Part shown: positions 23,997 through 33,097 of the stretch, one piece after another
How positions within the stretch are numbered: position 1 is the stretch's first letter
Layout: every line of letters starts with the position of its first letter
NCBI RefSeq assembly: GCF_011683955.1
Contig: NZ_JAAQPI010000008.1
Span: forward strand, 186,001 to 250,000
DNA length: 64,000 bases
Origin: Pseudomaricurvus alkylphenolicus
GTDB taxonomy: Bacteria > Pseudomonadota > Gammaproteobacteria > Pseudomonadales > Cellvibrionaceae
Direction of reading: 5' to 3'
Program-made: the position numbers and the translations under genes
Notes under the pieces: generated by a model
The model's input: only the letters and a program-made list of their open reading frames with translations
What the model was told of the DNA's origin: nothing
The model's database searches: none

Positions 23997-25844
23997 CTAG
24001 GGCGCCATACACTCCAGACACTGGGCGTATACCGCGTTCGGGTCGTTCATCTGCATCAGCGTTGCGAGTGGGCGCAGCTGCTGTTCCAGCAGTCCAAGCC
24101 CGGTTACCAGGCCGGACTGTGCAAAACGCTCAGCGATGCCACTACTGGAAAACTCATCGGCCAGCTGTTGCGCCAGCTGTTCACCCGGCGACAATGGAAT
24201 TTCAATTTCTTCCACATCAAACTCAGTCAGTCCGGCTTTAGCCGCAGCGGCCGCCAGTGTTTGCTGCAGGTCTCCCAGCTGGTCAATGAGCCCCAGTTCC
24301 TGGGCAGCCCGTCCGGTCCATACCCGGCCCTGGCCCACCGTATGGATCTGGGCGCTGGTGCTTTGTCGCGCCTGCGCCACCAGGTCGAGGAAGCGCTGGT
24401 AAATGTTGTTCACACTCTGTTGCAGGATGATTTCCGCCTGGGGAGACAATGGGCGGTCGACCCGCAGTGCGCCGGCCAAATCCGTGGTGCCGACGCCATC
24501 GGTATGAATGCCGAGTTTCTGTAAGCTGTTTTCCAGGGTGGGAAAAGCGCTGAAGACTCCAATGGAACCGGTGATGGTGGTGGGCGTGGCCCAGACTTCA
24601 TCGGCGCCCATGGAAATCCAGTAGCCACCGGATGCGGCCACACTGCCCATAGAGACAAAAATGGGGATGCCGGCTTTGCGCGTCACCTCAAGTTCCTGCC
24701 GTATCAATTCCGAGGCGAAGGCGCTGCCACCACCGCTATCGACCCGCAACACCAGGGCTTCGATATCGTGCTCCTCTCTGGCGGAGCGAATCAAATCAGA
24801 CAGAGTATCGCCACCGATGTTGCCCGGCGCCTGTTCACCATCGAGGATAACGCCTCTGGCGACGATCAGACCGACCTTCTTGTGCCTGGCGGTCGCTTCG
24901 GACAGTGTCAGATACTCGCGGTAATTCAGTGCGCGAAAGTGTTGATTGTCAGCGTCTTCACCCACCTTCTCGATCAGCCAGCGATTCTGCTGGTGATGAG
25001 TGGCGAGCTGATCAACCAGCCCCATTTCCCGGGCGGCGAGTGCATGGTCACCTTTATATTGTCTGAGGTGTTTGTCCAGTTGATTGACATAGTGGTCGAT
25101 ACTGCCTGCCGCCAGTTCCCGTTGCTGTTCCACTCGGGCAGTGTAGGTGCTCCAGAGTTCATTGAGCCACTGACCATTGTGTTCTCGGGAGGCGTCAGAC
25201 ATGCCGTCGCGCAGATAGGGCTCGACGGCGTCTTTATATTCTCCCACGCGAAAAACATGCATATTGAGAGACAGCTTTTCCAGTGCGCTGCGGAAATAGT
25301 TGCGATAACTTCCGTAGCCGGTCAGTATCACCGCACCCATGGGGTGCATGGTGATTTCGTCGGCGTAACTGGCGAGGTAATACTGCTCCTGGGAATAGGC
25401 ATCGCTGACGGCGTATATCGGTTTGCCACTGTCTTTGAAGCGCTGCAGGGCCGAACCGATTTCTTCCAGCTTGCTCAGACCGCCGCCCACCAATTCATCC
25501 AGCTCCAGCACCAGGGAGGTGATTGCCGGGTCCGTCGCTGCCCGATCCAGTGCTTCAATAATGTCCCTGACGCGGGTTTCAGTCTCTCGCTGACTGCGCT
25601 GCTCGAGAAATTGCGTCATCGGGTCCACGTAACTGTATTGGTCTACCAGCAGGCCGCTGGGTGCCAGGTGGAGTGCAATATCCTTGGGCATTTGGCGGGG
25701 TTCTTCGGGTGCCAATGCCACAATTACCACCAAAATCAATAAGATAAAAATCACATTGGCGAGGCCGGTGCGGACCCAGGTGATGCCCTTCCAGAGGCCG
25801 GAGAAAAAGCGTCGGATGAAACCGGGTTGGTGGTCGGATTTCAT
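23997..25844 (-). CDS. sppA: Signal peptide peptidase SppA, long type
   Basis: 615 residues, the long (67-kDa) type with two tandem S49 domains. An N-terminal membrane anchor (ANVIFILLILVVIVAL, residues 28-43) is followed by catalytic Lys in the GEYKDAVEPY segment (around 200) and catalytic Ser in VDSGGGSAFASELIRQEL (around 390). It digests cleaved signal peptides in the inner membrane. It overlaps the upstream DUF2069 gene by 4 bases (ATGA), so the two are translationally coupled, and converges on hda with only 12 bases between. Confidence 0.94.
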   Translation of the reverse strand: MKSDHQPGFIRRFFSGLWKGITWVRTGLANVIFILLILVVIVALAPEEPRQMPKDIALHLAPSGLLVDQYSYVDPMTQFLEQRSQRETETRVRDIIEALDRAATDPAITSLVLELDELVGGGLSKLEEIGSALQRFKDSGKPIYAVSDAYSQEQYYLASYADEITMHPMGAVILTGYGSYRNYFRSALEKLSLNMHVFRVGEYKDAVEPYLRDGMSDASREHNGQWLNELWSTYTARVEQQRELAAGSIDHYVNQLDKHLRQYKGDHALAAREMGLVDQLATHHQQNRWLIEKVGEDADNQHFRALNYREYLTLSEATARHKKVGLIVARGVILDGEQAPGNIGGDTLSDLIRSAREEHDIEALVLRVDSGGGSAFASELIRQELEVTRKAGIPIFVSMGSVAASGGYWISMGADEVWATPTTITGSIGVFSAFPTLENSLQKLGIHTDGVGTTDLAGALRVDRPLSPQAEIILQQSVNNIYQRFLDLVAQARQSTSAQIHTVGQGRVWTGRAAQELGLIDQLGDLQQTLAAAAAKAGLTEFDVEEIEIPLSPGEQLAQQLADEFSSSGIAERFAQSGLVTGLGLLEQQLRPLATLMQMNDPNAVYAQCLECMAP

Positions 25845-26230
25845 GGGTGGACTCCTTGCTCGGCGTTGAGTGATTGTGCCTGCCAGGCCTGCAGCCAGCG
25901 GCTGGTCATCATGGCGCTGATAAACAGGATAACGCAGAGCAGTGTCTGCAGGTAATCGTTCCAGGCCCCGTTGGGCGCCATGGCATTGCTGACGCCGACG
26001 GTAAAGTGCATCAGGATCACAAAGCAGAGCCAGTTGTAGGTACGGGCATGTTGGCGCAGCATGCCCGGCACAAACATCAGCAGGCTCAGGCAGGGGATTA
26101 GCAGCAGCGTCCAGACAAATCTTTCATCCAGCAGGCTGGTGGTCAGGTAGAGCAAATTCAGCCCGATGACGCAGGCCAGGCTGGTGGCCTCACCCGTCTT
26201 CAGTCTGGACGGTTTGGGTGGCAGATTCAC
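25841..26230 (-). CDS. DUF2069 membrane protein
   Basis: 129 residues with about four hydrophobic segments (ACVIGLNLLYLTTSLL, FVWTLLLIPCLSLLMFV, NWLCFVILMHFTVGV, YLQTLLCVILFISAMM). Matches the DUF2069 family by these segments and by the conserved gene order with wrbA and arsC seen in Pseudomonas-like genomes. Function is unknown. It overlaps sppA by 4 bases and starts 11 bases after the wrbA stop, so it is part of the arsC-wrbA-DUF2069-sppA cotranscribed set. Confidence 0.75.
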   Translation of the reverse strand: MNLPPKPSRLKTGEATSLACVIGLNLLYLTTSLLDERFVWTLLLIPCLSLLMFVPGMLRQHARTYNWLCFVILMHFTVGVSNAMAPNGAWNDYLQTLLCVILFISAMMTSRWLQAWQAQSLNAEQGVHP

Positions 26231-26241
26231 AGGAACTCCAT

Positions 26242-26850
<609 letters not shown>

Positions 26851-27195
26851 TTAAATCAGCTCCAGCACATTTTCCGGTGGACGGCCCAGTACGGCTTTAT
26901 TGCCCTTGACCACAATGGGACGTTCAATCAGCTTGGGTGTGGCAACCATGGCTGCAATCAGTTGTTGCTCGCTGAGATCGGGGTTCTTGAGGTCGTTTTC
27001 CTTATAGGCATCCTCACCTTTGCGCAGCAGTTCCCGGGCAGAGATGCCCAGCTTGGACAGCAGTTCAGCAAGCTGCTCGGCGCTGGGGGGAGTTTCCAGA
27101 TACAGAACCACTTCAGGCTCGACTCCGTTTTCCTGCAGCAAGGCAAGGGTATTGCGGGACTTGGAGCAGCGGGGGTTGTGATAAATGGTGACCAT
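26851..27195 (-). CDS. arsC: Arsenate reductase, glutaredoxin-dependent type
   Basis: 114 residues, ArsC/Spx family. The active-site Cys lies in NPRCSKSRNTLALL (Cys10), and the three arsenate-binding Arg positions appear to be present (in RELLRKGED, IERPIVV and LGRPPENVLEL). It could reduce arsenate with glutaredoxin, but family members without an ars operon may have another role, and no arsB or arsR is nearby. ATG at 27195 follows AGGA with 12-base spacing. It begins the arsC-wrbA-DUF2069-sppA set and is divergent from yihY. Confidence 0.85.
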   Translation of the reverse strand: MVTIYHNPRCSKSRNTLALLQENGVEPEVVLYLETPPSAEQLAELLSKLGISARELLRKGEDAYKENDLKNPDLSEQQLIAAMVATPKLIERPIVVKGNKAVLGRPPENVLELI

Positions 27196-27240
27196 TGACG
27201 AATTTTCCTTTATGTTCCTCTTAGCAATCGGGCTATTGTA

Positions 27241-28575
27241 ATGGTAACCGACACACAACACTATTCACCCTCGGATTCAGGTTATATGCCCGGGTTACAC
27301 AGTCTGACAAATCTCCGCCAAATGGATGCTCGCCAGTTATGGCGGTTTCTGCGCTTTGTGGCAGCGCAATACAGCGAGCGTGGGTGCCGACAACAGGCAG
27401 CCGCACTGACCTATATGACACTGTTTGCCATAGTCCCCACCATGACGGTGATTTTTACGATGTTCTCCCTGTTTCCGGCGTTTGAGGGAATGGCTGGTCA
27501 GCTGGAGGGATATCTGTTCCAGTACCTGCTGCCGGATTCCGGTCTGGATGTGCGCGAGTATCTGACCGAATTCACCACCCAGGCCCGCAGTCTCACGCTG
27601 GCGGGGATATTGATGCTGGTGGTGACCGCTTATCTGATGATGAAAAGTATTGAGTCCACCTTTAACGACATATGGGGCGTTATCGAGGCGCGGCGCGGGT
27701 TATCGAATTTTCTGCTGTATTGGGCGGTACTGAGCCTGGGCCCCTTACTATTGGGGCTGGGATTGGCCATCAGTACCTTTCTGCTGTCACTGCAGTACTT
27801 CGTTGATGACTATGACAGCCTCGGAATTGTGCCCACGGTATTTGGTTTTTTTCCCTGGTTACTGACCTGTATGGCCTTTACGTTGTTGTTTGTGGCGGTA
27901 CCCAACTGCAAGGTACCTTTCAAAGATGCCTTGGTTGGAGGCGTGCTGACCGCAATTTGTTTTGAACTGTTCAAGGACCTGTTCGGCCTGATTGTGGCTA
28001 ACAGCAGCTATAAAGCCGTATACGGTGCCTTTGCAATGGTGCCGCTGTTCCTGCTATGGATTTACATCCTCTGGATGATTGTCCTCGCCGGTGCGGTTCT
28101 GGTGCGTGCCCTGTCCGCCTATCAAGGCACAATTGAGCGCACTCAACATTCGGATCTGATCGCCGCGTTGCAAGTGTTGTGGCAATTGCGGCAGGGGGCG
28201 CAGATTGGCAGACCTATATCTCTGGACCAGCTTCTCGCGGTAGGGGTGGAATCCGAACAGTGGCGGCGACTGCGCAATATGCTGCAGCGCCAGGGTATTA
28301 TTACACTCACTCAAAATAGCGATTATGTCTTGTGTCGCGACCTGGAAACTCTGTCGCTGCAGCAGTTGGCCAGTTTGACCGGTGTCGGAGATCAGCTGCC
28401 GCCATCGGAACTCAGGTTGGATGGAGATCCCTGGTTTAAGGCGGTGTCAGAACGTTTGCAGGCGTTGGATCGACATCGCCACCGCGAGTTTGATGTGTCT
28501 GTGGAATCCTTATTACGTGACGATCATGAGGAAGACAGAAATGTTGCGACGTCTCCGCGTTTGCTTAAGCCTTAG
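27241..28575 (+). CDS. YihY/BrkB family membrane protein
   Basis: 444 residues. Residues 30-300 contain about six membrane segments, starting with RQQAAALTYMTLFAIVPTMTVIFTMFSLFP, a YihY signature, followed by an approximately 140-residue cytosolic tail with a winged-helix-like look. The family was once mis-named RNase BN; its transport role is not settled. The start is uncertain: ATG at 27241 has no clear ribosome binding site, and ATGs at 27286 or 27322 are possible. The downstream lipoprotein gene begins inside it (35-base overlap). Confidence 0.85.
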   Translation: MVTDTQHYSPSDSGYMPGLHSLTNLRQMDARQLWRFLRFVAAQYSERGCRQQAAALTYMTLFAIVPTMTVIFTMFSLFPAFEGMAGQLEGYLFQYLLPDSGLDVREYLTEFTTQARSLTLAGILMLVVTAYLMMKSIESTFNDIWGVIEARRGLSNFLLYWAVLSLGPLLLGLGLAISTFLLSLQYFVDDYDSLGIVPTVFGFFPWLLTCMAFTLLFVAVPNCKVPFKDALVGGVLTAICFELFKDLFGLIVANSSYKAVYGAFAMVPLFLLWIYILWMIVLAGAVLVRALSAYQGTIERTQHSDLIAALQVLWQLRQGAQIGRPISLDQLLAVGVESEQWRRLRNMLQRQGIITLTQNSDYVLCRDLETLSLQQLASLTGVGDQLPPSELRLDGDPWFKAVSERLQALDRHRHREFDVSVESLLRDDHEEDRNVATSPRLLKP

Positions 28576-29035
28576 CGGCATTTTATGGCTGCTGGTGCTG
28601 ACGGGATGCGACGGCAAAGTGTATGAAACCCAAAGTGGTGATCATCTTCGCTGGAGTGAGTTGCGCGGGCAATGGGTGTTCATCAATTACTGGGCGCTTT
28701 GGTGTAAGCCCTGCAGAAAAGAAATGCCGGAACTGAATGCCTTTGCAAGGGAAGCGGGTGTGACCGTGCTGGGTGTGAATTATGACCTCCCTCAGGGGGA
28801 AGAGCTTAAACGCCAGTCCCGGGCCTTGGGTATAAGCTTTAATGTCCTGCGTCAGGATCCGGCGCAGTCTCTTGGTTACCAGCGTCCGCAAGTGTTGCCG
28901 GCCACCTATGTTTTTGATCCTGAGGGCAACTATCGGGGGGTGTTGGTCGGGCCGCAAACGCGGGATTCGTTAGCCGTTTGGCTTGTGGATGAGCGCGAGC
29001 TGGCGTCCACACAACTTGGAGTGAGCAATGAGTGA
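28541..29035 (+). CDS. TlpA-like thioredoxin-fold lipoprotein
   Basis: 164 residues. A lipobox LTGC (Cys at residue 22) follows the hydrophobic SLSGILWLLVLTG segment, so the protein is probably a lipoprotein held at the envelope. The thioredoxin fold carries the redox pair WCKPC near residue 56 and the usual cis-Pro (VLPATYVF). It likely reduces disulfides in the periplasm, for example in cytochrome c or envelope quality control (inference). The ATG at 28541 is chosen over 28526 because AGGAAG lies 6 bases upstream and because it opens a proper signal peptide. It overlaps both neighbours. Confidence 0.85.
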   Translation: MLRRLRVCLSLSGILWLLVLTGCDGKVYETQSGDHLRWSELRGQWVFINYWALWCKPCRKEMPELNAFAREAGVTVLGVNYDLPQGEELKRQSRALGISFNVLRQDPAQSLGYQRPQVLPATYVFDPEGNYRGVLVGPQTRDSLAVWLVDERELASTQLGVSNE

Positions 29036-29297
29036 GACTGTGCAGGGATGGGTCAGCGGGCGTGTGCAGGGAGTGGGGTTTCGATACTTTGTGCAGCGCT
29101 GTGCCGAGGCAGAAGGGCTCGAGGGTTATGCGGTCAATCTTCCCGACGGGCGCGTCGAAGTGATATTGCAAGGGCCTTCCGCCCGCGTGGAGAAGGTTCA
29201 GCGTCAAGTGGAGCAGGGGCCGAGTGCATCGCAAGTGGATGAAGTTTCCTGGCAGTCGGCTCCGCCGTACCCCCATCGGGGTTTTCGCATGGGATGA
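29028..29297 (+). CDS. acyP: Acylphosphatase
   Basis: 89 residues, one acylphosphatase domain. GRVQGVGFRYFVQ (residues 11-23) is the phosphate-binding cradle with the catalytic Arg, and the conserved Asn of YAVNLPDGRVEV (around 38) is present. It hydrolyses acyl phosphates such as carbamoyl phosphate. The ATG overlaps the end of the TlpA-like gene by 8 bases, suggesting translational coupling. Convergent with the lytic transglycosylase, 10 bases apart. Confidence 0.93.
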   Translation: MSETVQGWVSGRVQGVGFRYFVQRCAEAEGLEGYAVNLPDGRVEVILQGPSARVEKVQRQVEQGPSASQVDEVSWQSAPPYPHRGFRMG

Positions 29298-29307
29298 TCT
29301 GGAACGC

Positions 29308-29919
29308 CTAGCGCCAGTGTTGGCTCCAGGTATCCATCACTTTGCGGGGGTAGGTGTTGCGGCCGTAGCTGCCGTTGTAGCGAGCCAGGGCTTCGATCAG
29401 GCGCCCGTCGGCCCGATCCAGATAGTGTTTAAGGATGGTGCAGCCATATAAAAGGTTGGTGTCGATATCAATCAAGTTGTCATCGGGCCGGCCGATTTCC
29501 CGTTTCCAGAAGGGCATGATTTGCATCATGCCCTGAGCGCCTACGCGGGAAACCGCAAAGCGATTAAAGCCGCTCTCTACCTCAATCAGCGCCAATACAA
29601 TCTCAGGCTGCAGACTGGCGCGGCGCGCAGCGCGGTGAATCCGGCGCAGCAAATCCAGTCGTTCAGACGGGCTCTTTACAAATCTGGCCAACTTGTCTTG
29701 TTTTGACATCAGCCAGACTTCGGCATCATAGCGATCTTCAAAACTGTCGCTGGCTTCGATGGTGGCTTTCAGTGAGGCACGCAGCTGGGGGTCGATGCCC
29801 TGTTGGGGCTGGGCAAGGGTATTCTGGGTACATCCGAACAGCACCAGTCCCAGCACCAGCAAGAGTCTGCGCAGCTGATCAGGCCGGCAAAGTCTGGTGG
29901 AGAAACGGGAGCTGTTCAT
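29308..29919 (-). CDS. Membrane-attached lytic transglycosylase, SLT domain
   Basis: 203 residues. An N-terminal hydrophobic segment with LVLFGC looks like a lipoprotein signal (Cys near residue 30). The SLT domain has catalytic Glu in ALIEVESGFNRFAVS (around 113-115) followed by GAQGMMQIMPFW, and AYNGSYG-like AL-ARYNGSYGRN near the end. It should cleave peptidoglycan non-hydrolytically. It lies 24 bases upstream of nothing in its own direction that looks co-regulated except proS, which is transcribed first (gap 24 bases), so proS read-through is likely. Confidence 0.85.
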   Translation of the reverse strand: MNSSRFSTRLCRPDQLRRLLLVLGLVLFGCTQNTLAQPQQGIDPQLRASLKATIEASDSFEDRYDAEVWLMSKQDKLARFVKSPSERLDLLRRIHRAARRASLQPEIVLALIEVESGFNRFAVSRVGAQGMMQIMPFWKREIGRPDDNLIDIDTNLLYGCTILKHYLDRADGRLIEALARYNGSYGRNTYPRKVMDTWSQHWR

Positions 29920-29943
29920 CAGCGTTTGAAAACAACTTGGCGC

Positions 29944-31671
29944 CTAGACGCCGATCTGAGTTTCCAAAAAGGACATCAGTTCAGTCTCGGGGATGTCCTG
30001 TTTTTCAGAATCTCGGCGGCTCTTGAATTCCAGAGTGCCGGATTCAAGGCCTCGATCACCTACCACAATGCGGTGGGGAATGCCCATCAGTTCGGTATCG
30101 GCCAGCATGACACCCAGGCGCGCTTTTTCCTCATCCATAAAGAGAACCTCGTAACCCCGGTTGACCAGAGTTTCGTAAAGTTCTTCGCACTTGGCCCGTA
30201 CTGCATCCGATTTGTGCATATTGATGGGAATAACGGCAACCTGGAAGGGGGCAATCGCTTCGGGCCAGATGATGCCGTTGTCGTCATAGTTTTGCTCAAT
30301 GGCCGCTGCAACCACCCGGCTGACACCGATACCATAGCAGCCCATGGTCATCACTTGCTCTTTGCCGTTTTCATCCAGCACGCTGGCGCGCATGGCTTCA
30401 CTGTACTTGGTGCCCAGCTGGAAAATGTGGCCCACTTCGATGCCGCGTTTGATTTCCAGCGTGCCCTCGCCACAGGGGCTCGGATCACCAACCACCACAT
30501 TGCGAAGATCAGCGATAGTGGGTATCGGCAGATCACGCTCCCAGTTAACACCGGTAAGATGGTAACCCTCCTTATTGGCGCCACAGGCAAAATCAGAGAG
30601 GTGGGCGACGCTGCGATCGATAAAGGTGGGTATCGCCAGCCCAACGGGGCCCAAGGAGCCAATGCCGCATCCCAGTTCAGATTTAATGCGCTCTGCCGGG
30701 GCCATGGTCAAGGGGCTTGCAACCTGCTCCAGTTTCTCTGCCTTTACTTCATTGAGCTCGTGATCGCCTCTCACAATCAACGCAACCAGGCCCTGATTGC
30801 CGTCTTCATCTTCGGGTGCCAGAACAATCAGCGTTTTCACCAGCTGGGACTTGGCAATCTTGAGGTTATTGCTGACATCCTCGATTGTATGCTGCCCCGG
30901 GGTGGCCACTTCGGCCATCTCCTGAGTTGCTGTCGTTCTCTCCCCGGTGGGTGCAACCGCTTCGGCCAACTCGACGTTGGCGGCGTAGTCGCTGCCACTG
31001 CTAAAGGCGATATCGTCTTCACCGCTGTCGGCCAGCACATGAAACTCGTGGGAGCTGGAGCCACCGATGGAGCCCGTGTCCGCCAGTACCGGGCGGTAAT
31101 CCAGGCCGATACGGTCAAAAATATTGCAATATGCCGTATGCATACGGTCATAGGTATCCTGCAGGCAGGACTGATGCAGATGGAAAGAGTAGGCGTCCTT
31201 CATGGTGAATTCCCGCGAGCGCATAATGCCAAAGCGGGGGCGCACTTCGTCACGGAATTTGGTCTGAATCTGGTAAAAATTGGCCGGCAGTTGCTTGTAG
31301 CTTTTGAGCTCATTTCGGATCAGGTCTGTGATCACCTCTTCGTGGGTTGGACCCAGGCAAAAAGGGTTCTCGTGGCGATCAGTAATACGCAGCAGCTCGG
31401 GACCATATTGTTCCCAGCGACCGGACTCCTGCCAGAGCTCTGCGGGCTGCACAACCGGCATTAATACTTCCTGGGCATCCGCCGCGTCCATTTCTTCGCG
31501 AACGATGTTCTCCACTTTGCGTAAAACCCGCAATCCCAGCGGCAGCCAGGTGTATAGACCAGAGGCAAGCTGGCGGACCATGCCGGCTCGCAGCATTAAC
31601 TGGTGGCTGACGGCGACCGCGTCCGAGGGGGTCTGCTTGAGGGTGGCGATAAGGAAACGGCTTGCACGCAT
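29944..31671 (-). CDS. proS: Prolyl-tRNA synthetase, bacterial type with INS editing domain
   Basis: 575 residues; class II synthetase charging tRNA-Pro. Motif 2 ([25 protein letters not shown], around 137-160) and motif 3 ([17 protein letters not shown], near 445) are present. Between them (about 225-400) is an INS editing domain with the Lys-bearing [12 protein letters not shown], which clears Ala-tRNA-Pro. The separate YbaK-like gene at 59-562 may complement it. Firmly identified. Confidence 0.96.
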   Translation of the reverse strand: MRASRFLIATLKQTPSDAVAVSHQLMLRAGMVRQLASGLYTWLPLGLRVLRKVENIVREEMDAADAQEVLMPVVQPAELWQESGRWEQYGPELLRITDRHENPFCLGPTHEEVITDLIRNELKSYKQLPANFYQIQTKFRDEVRPRFGIMRSREFTMKDAYSFHLHQSCLQDTYDRMHTAYCNIFDRIGLDYRPVLADTGSIGGSSSHEFHVLADSGEDDIAFSSGSDYAANVELAEAVAPTGERTTATQEMAEVATPGQHTIEDVSNNLKIAKSQLVKTLIVLAPEDEDGNQGLVALIVRGDHELNEVKAEKLEQVASPLTMAPAERIKSELGCGIGSLGPVGLAIPTFIDRSVAHLSDFACGANKEGYHLTGVNWERDLPIPTIADLRNVVVGDPSPCGEGTLEIKRGIEVGHIFQLGTKYSEAMRASVLDENGKEQVMTMGCYGIGVSRVVAAAIEQNYDDNGIIWPEAIAPFQVAVIPINMHKSDAVRAKCEELYETLVNRGYEVLFMDEEKARLGVMLADTELMGIPHRIVVGDRGLESGTLEFKSRRDSEKQDIPETELMSFLETQIGV

Positions 31672-31798
31672 GGGAACTGGCTATCTCTTGCTGTTAAGTT
31701 GGGCAGGGTCGGTTGAATCTGGCAACTGATCCTAGGTAATTTGTTTCAGGAGGAGTATTCTACGGTGGTTAACGGGTTGGGGAAAGGAGGAAACCACG

Positions 31799-32248
31799 AT
31801 GTCCGAACTCGATGTACAGCAAAAGTTTGAGCTGGATCCGCAGCTTGCGGCGGATACAGTGTTGCTGGGGGAATTCCCGCTGTCTCTGGTGTTGCTGAGC
31901 CGCGATGCCAATAATCCCTGGTGTATTTTGGTGCCCAAAAGGCCCGGTAAACGTGAAATACATCACCTTGCCGCCATGGATCGTCAGCAACTGATGGATG
32001 AGTCCTGTCATTTGGCAGAGGTTATGGCCGATCTCTTTGTGCCGGACAAAATGAATGTGGCTGCTTTGGGCAACCAGGTCAGCCAATTGCACTTGCACCA
32101 CATAGCGCGCTTTAAGGATGATGCGGCATGGCCGGGGCCAATCTGGGGTGTGCTGGAGCACAAAGACTACAGCGTAGAAGAGCTCGATGAGCGCGTATCA
32201 AGGCTGCGCAGCGCGCTGGCAGGTGGCCAGTTTACGGAGGCAAAGTAA
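31799..32248 (+). CDS. HIT family nucleotide hydrolase-like protein
   Basis: 149 residues with the histidine-triad region NQVSQLHLHHIARF near residue 99, followed by AWPGPIWG. The first triad His is Gln, as is usual in this branch (QLHxHxIAR), so catalysis may be reduced or altered. It likely binds nucleotide-derived substrates; the substrate is unknown. A very strong ribosome binding site (AGGAGGAAA) precedes the ATG. Divergent from proS; followed by a highly structured region (32253-32353). Confidence 0.82.
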   Translation: MSELDVQQKFELDPQLAADTVLLGEFPLSLVLLSRDANNPWCILVPKRPGKREIHHLAAMDRQQLMDESCHLAEVMADLFVPDKMNVAALGNQVSQLHLHHIARFKDDAAWPGPIWGVLEHKDYSVEELDERVSRLRSALAGGQFTEAK

Positions 32249-32252
32249 CCCT

Positions 32253-32353
32253 CTGATTCGGCTTTTATTCGAATCAGGGCCGGCATCAGCCGGGTATTGT
32301 GCTGAAGCGAAAGCAAAAAAGCCCCCGCGGAGGGTTCCAACGGGGGCTTTTTT
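32253..32353. terminator. Three stem-loops ending in a bidirectional terminator
   Basis: Stem 1: CTGATTCG (32253-32260)/CGAATCAG (32270-32277). Stem 2: CCGGC (32280-32284)/GCCGG (32289-32293). Stem 3: AAAAAAGCCCCCG (32315-32327)/CGGGGGCTTTTTT (32341-32353), with T/A tracts on both sides so it can act in either direction. It separates the HIT gene from the convergent HU gene. Stem 3 is a strong terminator; stems 1 and 2 could belong to a 3'-end RNA. Confidence 0.85.
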
Positions 32354-32392
32354 CAAGTGCTCTTTGTAGGCACTCGTTTCGTCTGACTCAAA

Positions 32393-32824
32393 TTACAGAG
32401 CCATATCCTTCAGCTTCTTCAGTGGGCGAACCTTAACCTGAACGGTAGCAGGCTTGGCGGCCACGTCCATGGTTTCGCCTGGTTTGAAGGGATTAGGTAC
32501 ATTCTTGCGGGCTTTGCGGGCAGGCTTCTTGATTGCAGAAACCTTCAGCAGACCAGGCAGAACAAACTCGCCAACGGCACGCTTCTTGATGTGACCTTCA
32601 ATGATATCGCTGAGTTCATCCAAAACACTCTGAACCTGCTTCTTGCTCAGTTCGGTGTTCTCAGCAATCTGATTGAGAATCTGAGTTTTGCTGTAACGCT
32701 CCTTAACCGCTTTCACCTTTTTCTCAGGAGCAGCTTTCTTGGCAGCAGCTTTCTTGGCTGGAGCTTTCTTGGCAGCAGCTTTTTTGGCTGGGGCTTTCTT
32801 GGCGGTAGCTTTACGGGCGGCCAT
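32393..32824 (-). CDS. HU-family DNA-binding protein with Lys/Ala-rich N-terminal tail
   Basis: 143 residues. Residues 1-42 are repeats of AAKK/APAKK, a histone-H1-like basic tail; residues 43-143 form an HU/IHF-like domain (YSKTQILNQIAENTELSKKQVQSVLDELSDII... and VGEFVLPGLLKVSAIKKPARKARK), although the arm region is altered relative to canonical HU. It should bind and compact DNA. The tail resembles those of bacterial H1-like proteins, and the repeats are visible in the DNA too (32700-32824). A ribosome binding site AAAGGAAAAAACC precedes the ATG. The gene ends at the bidirectional terminator at 32315-32353. Confidence 0.85.
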   Translation of the reverse strand: MAARKATAKKAPAKKAAAKKAPAKKAAAKKAAPEKKVKAVKERYSKTQILNQIAENTELSKKQVQSVLDELSDIIEGHIKKRAVGEFVLPGLLKVSAIKKPARKARKNVPNPFKPGETMDVAAKPATVQVKVRPLKKLKDMAL

Positions 32825-33097
32825 GGTTTTTTCCTTTGTTGTCTGGGGTAGTAGGTTTTTAACTTACTGCAGCGGCTTGATATTGAACCCGCAAGGTCGG
32901 TAAAAAAGCCTTGTTTTATAGGTTCAAACAGTCTGGGGTAACCGCTGAGGCTATGTATACAGGGTTGCAGGCGCGCAGGCAAGCAAAAAACCGCTAAAAA
33001 CCCCATTTTTTAGGGTTTTTTCGGTGCTTTTTCGAAAAAATGCCTCGAAACCCCTAAAAAAGCAGGGTGTCAGGCACTGGTGCTCTTAGAAGGACTG
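32825..33097. other. Intergenic region with A/T runs and a hairpin
   Basis: Contains a stem AAAAACCC (32996-33003)/GGGTTTTT (33013-33020), followed on the plus strand by T-rich bases and on the minus strand by A/G-rich bases, near the end of the HPt/HD-GYP gene (stop at 33098). It may terminate transcription coming from that gene on the minus strand, though it lies about 80 bases past the stop. The remaining part should hold the HU promoter; no ORF seen. Confidence 0.4.

Noticed and set aside
29803-31464. 553-codon open frame on the plus strand opposite proS
   Set aside because: Shadow of the highly biased proS coding sequence; no ribosome binding site and no family motif.
32700-32824. Apparent short tandem repeat/CRISPR-like array
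   Set aside because: The repeats are in-frame Lys/Ala/Pro codons of the HU tail, with irregular units and no spacers.
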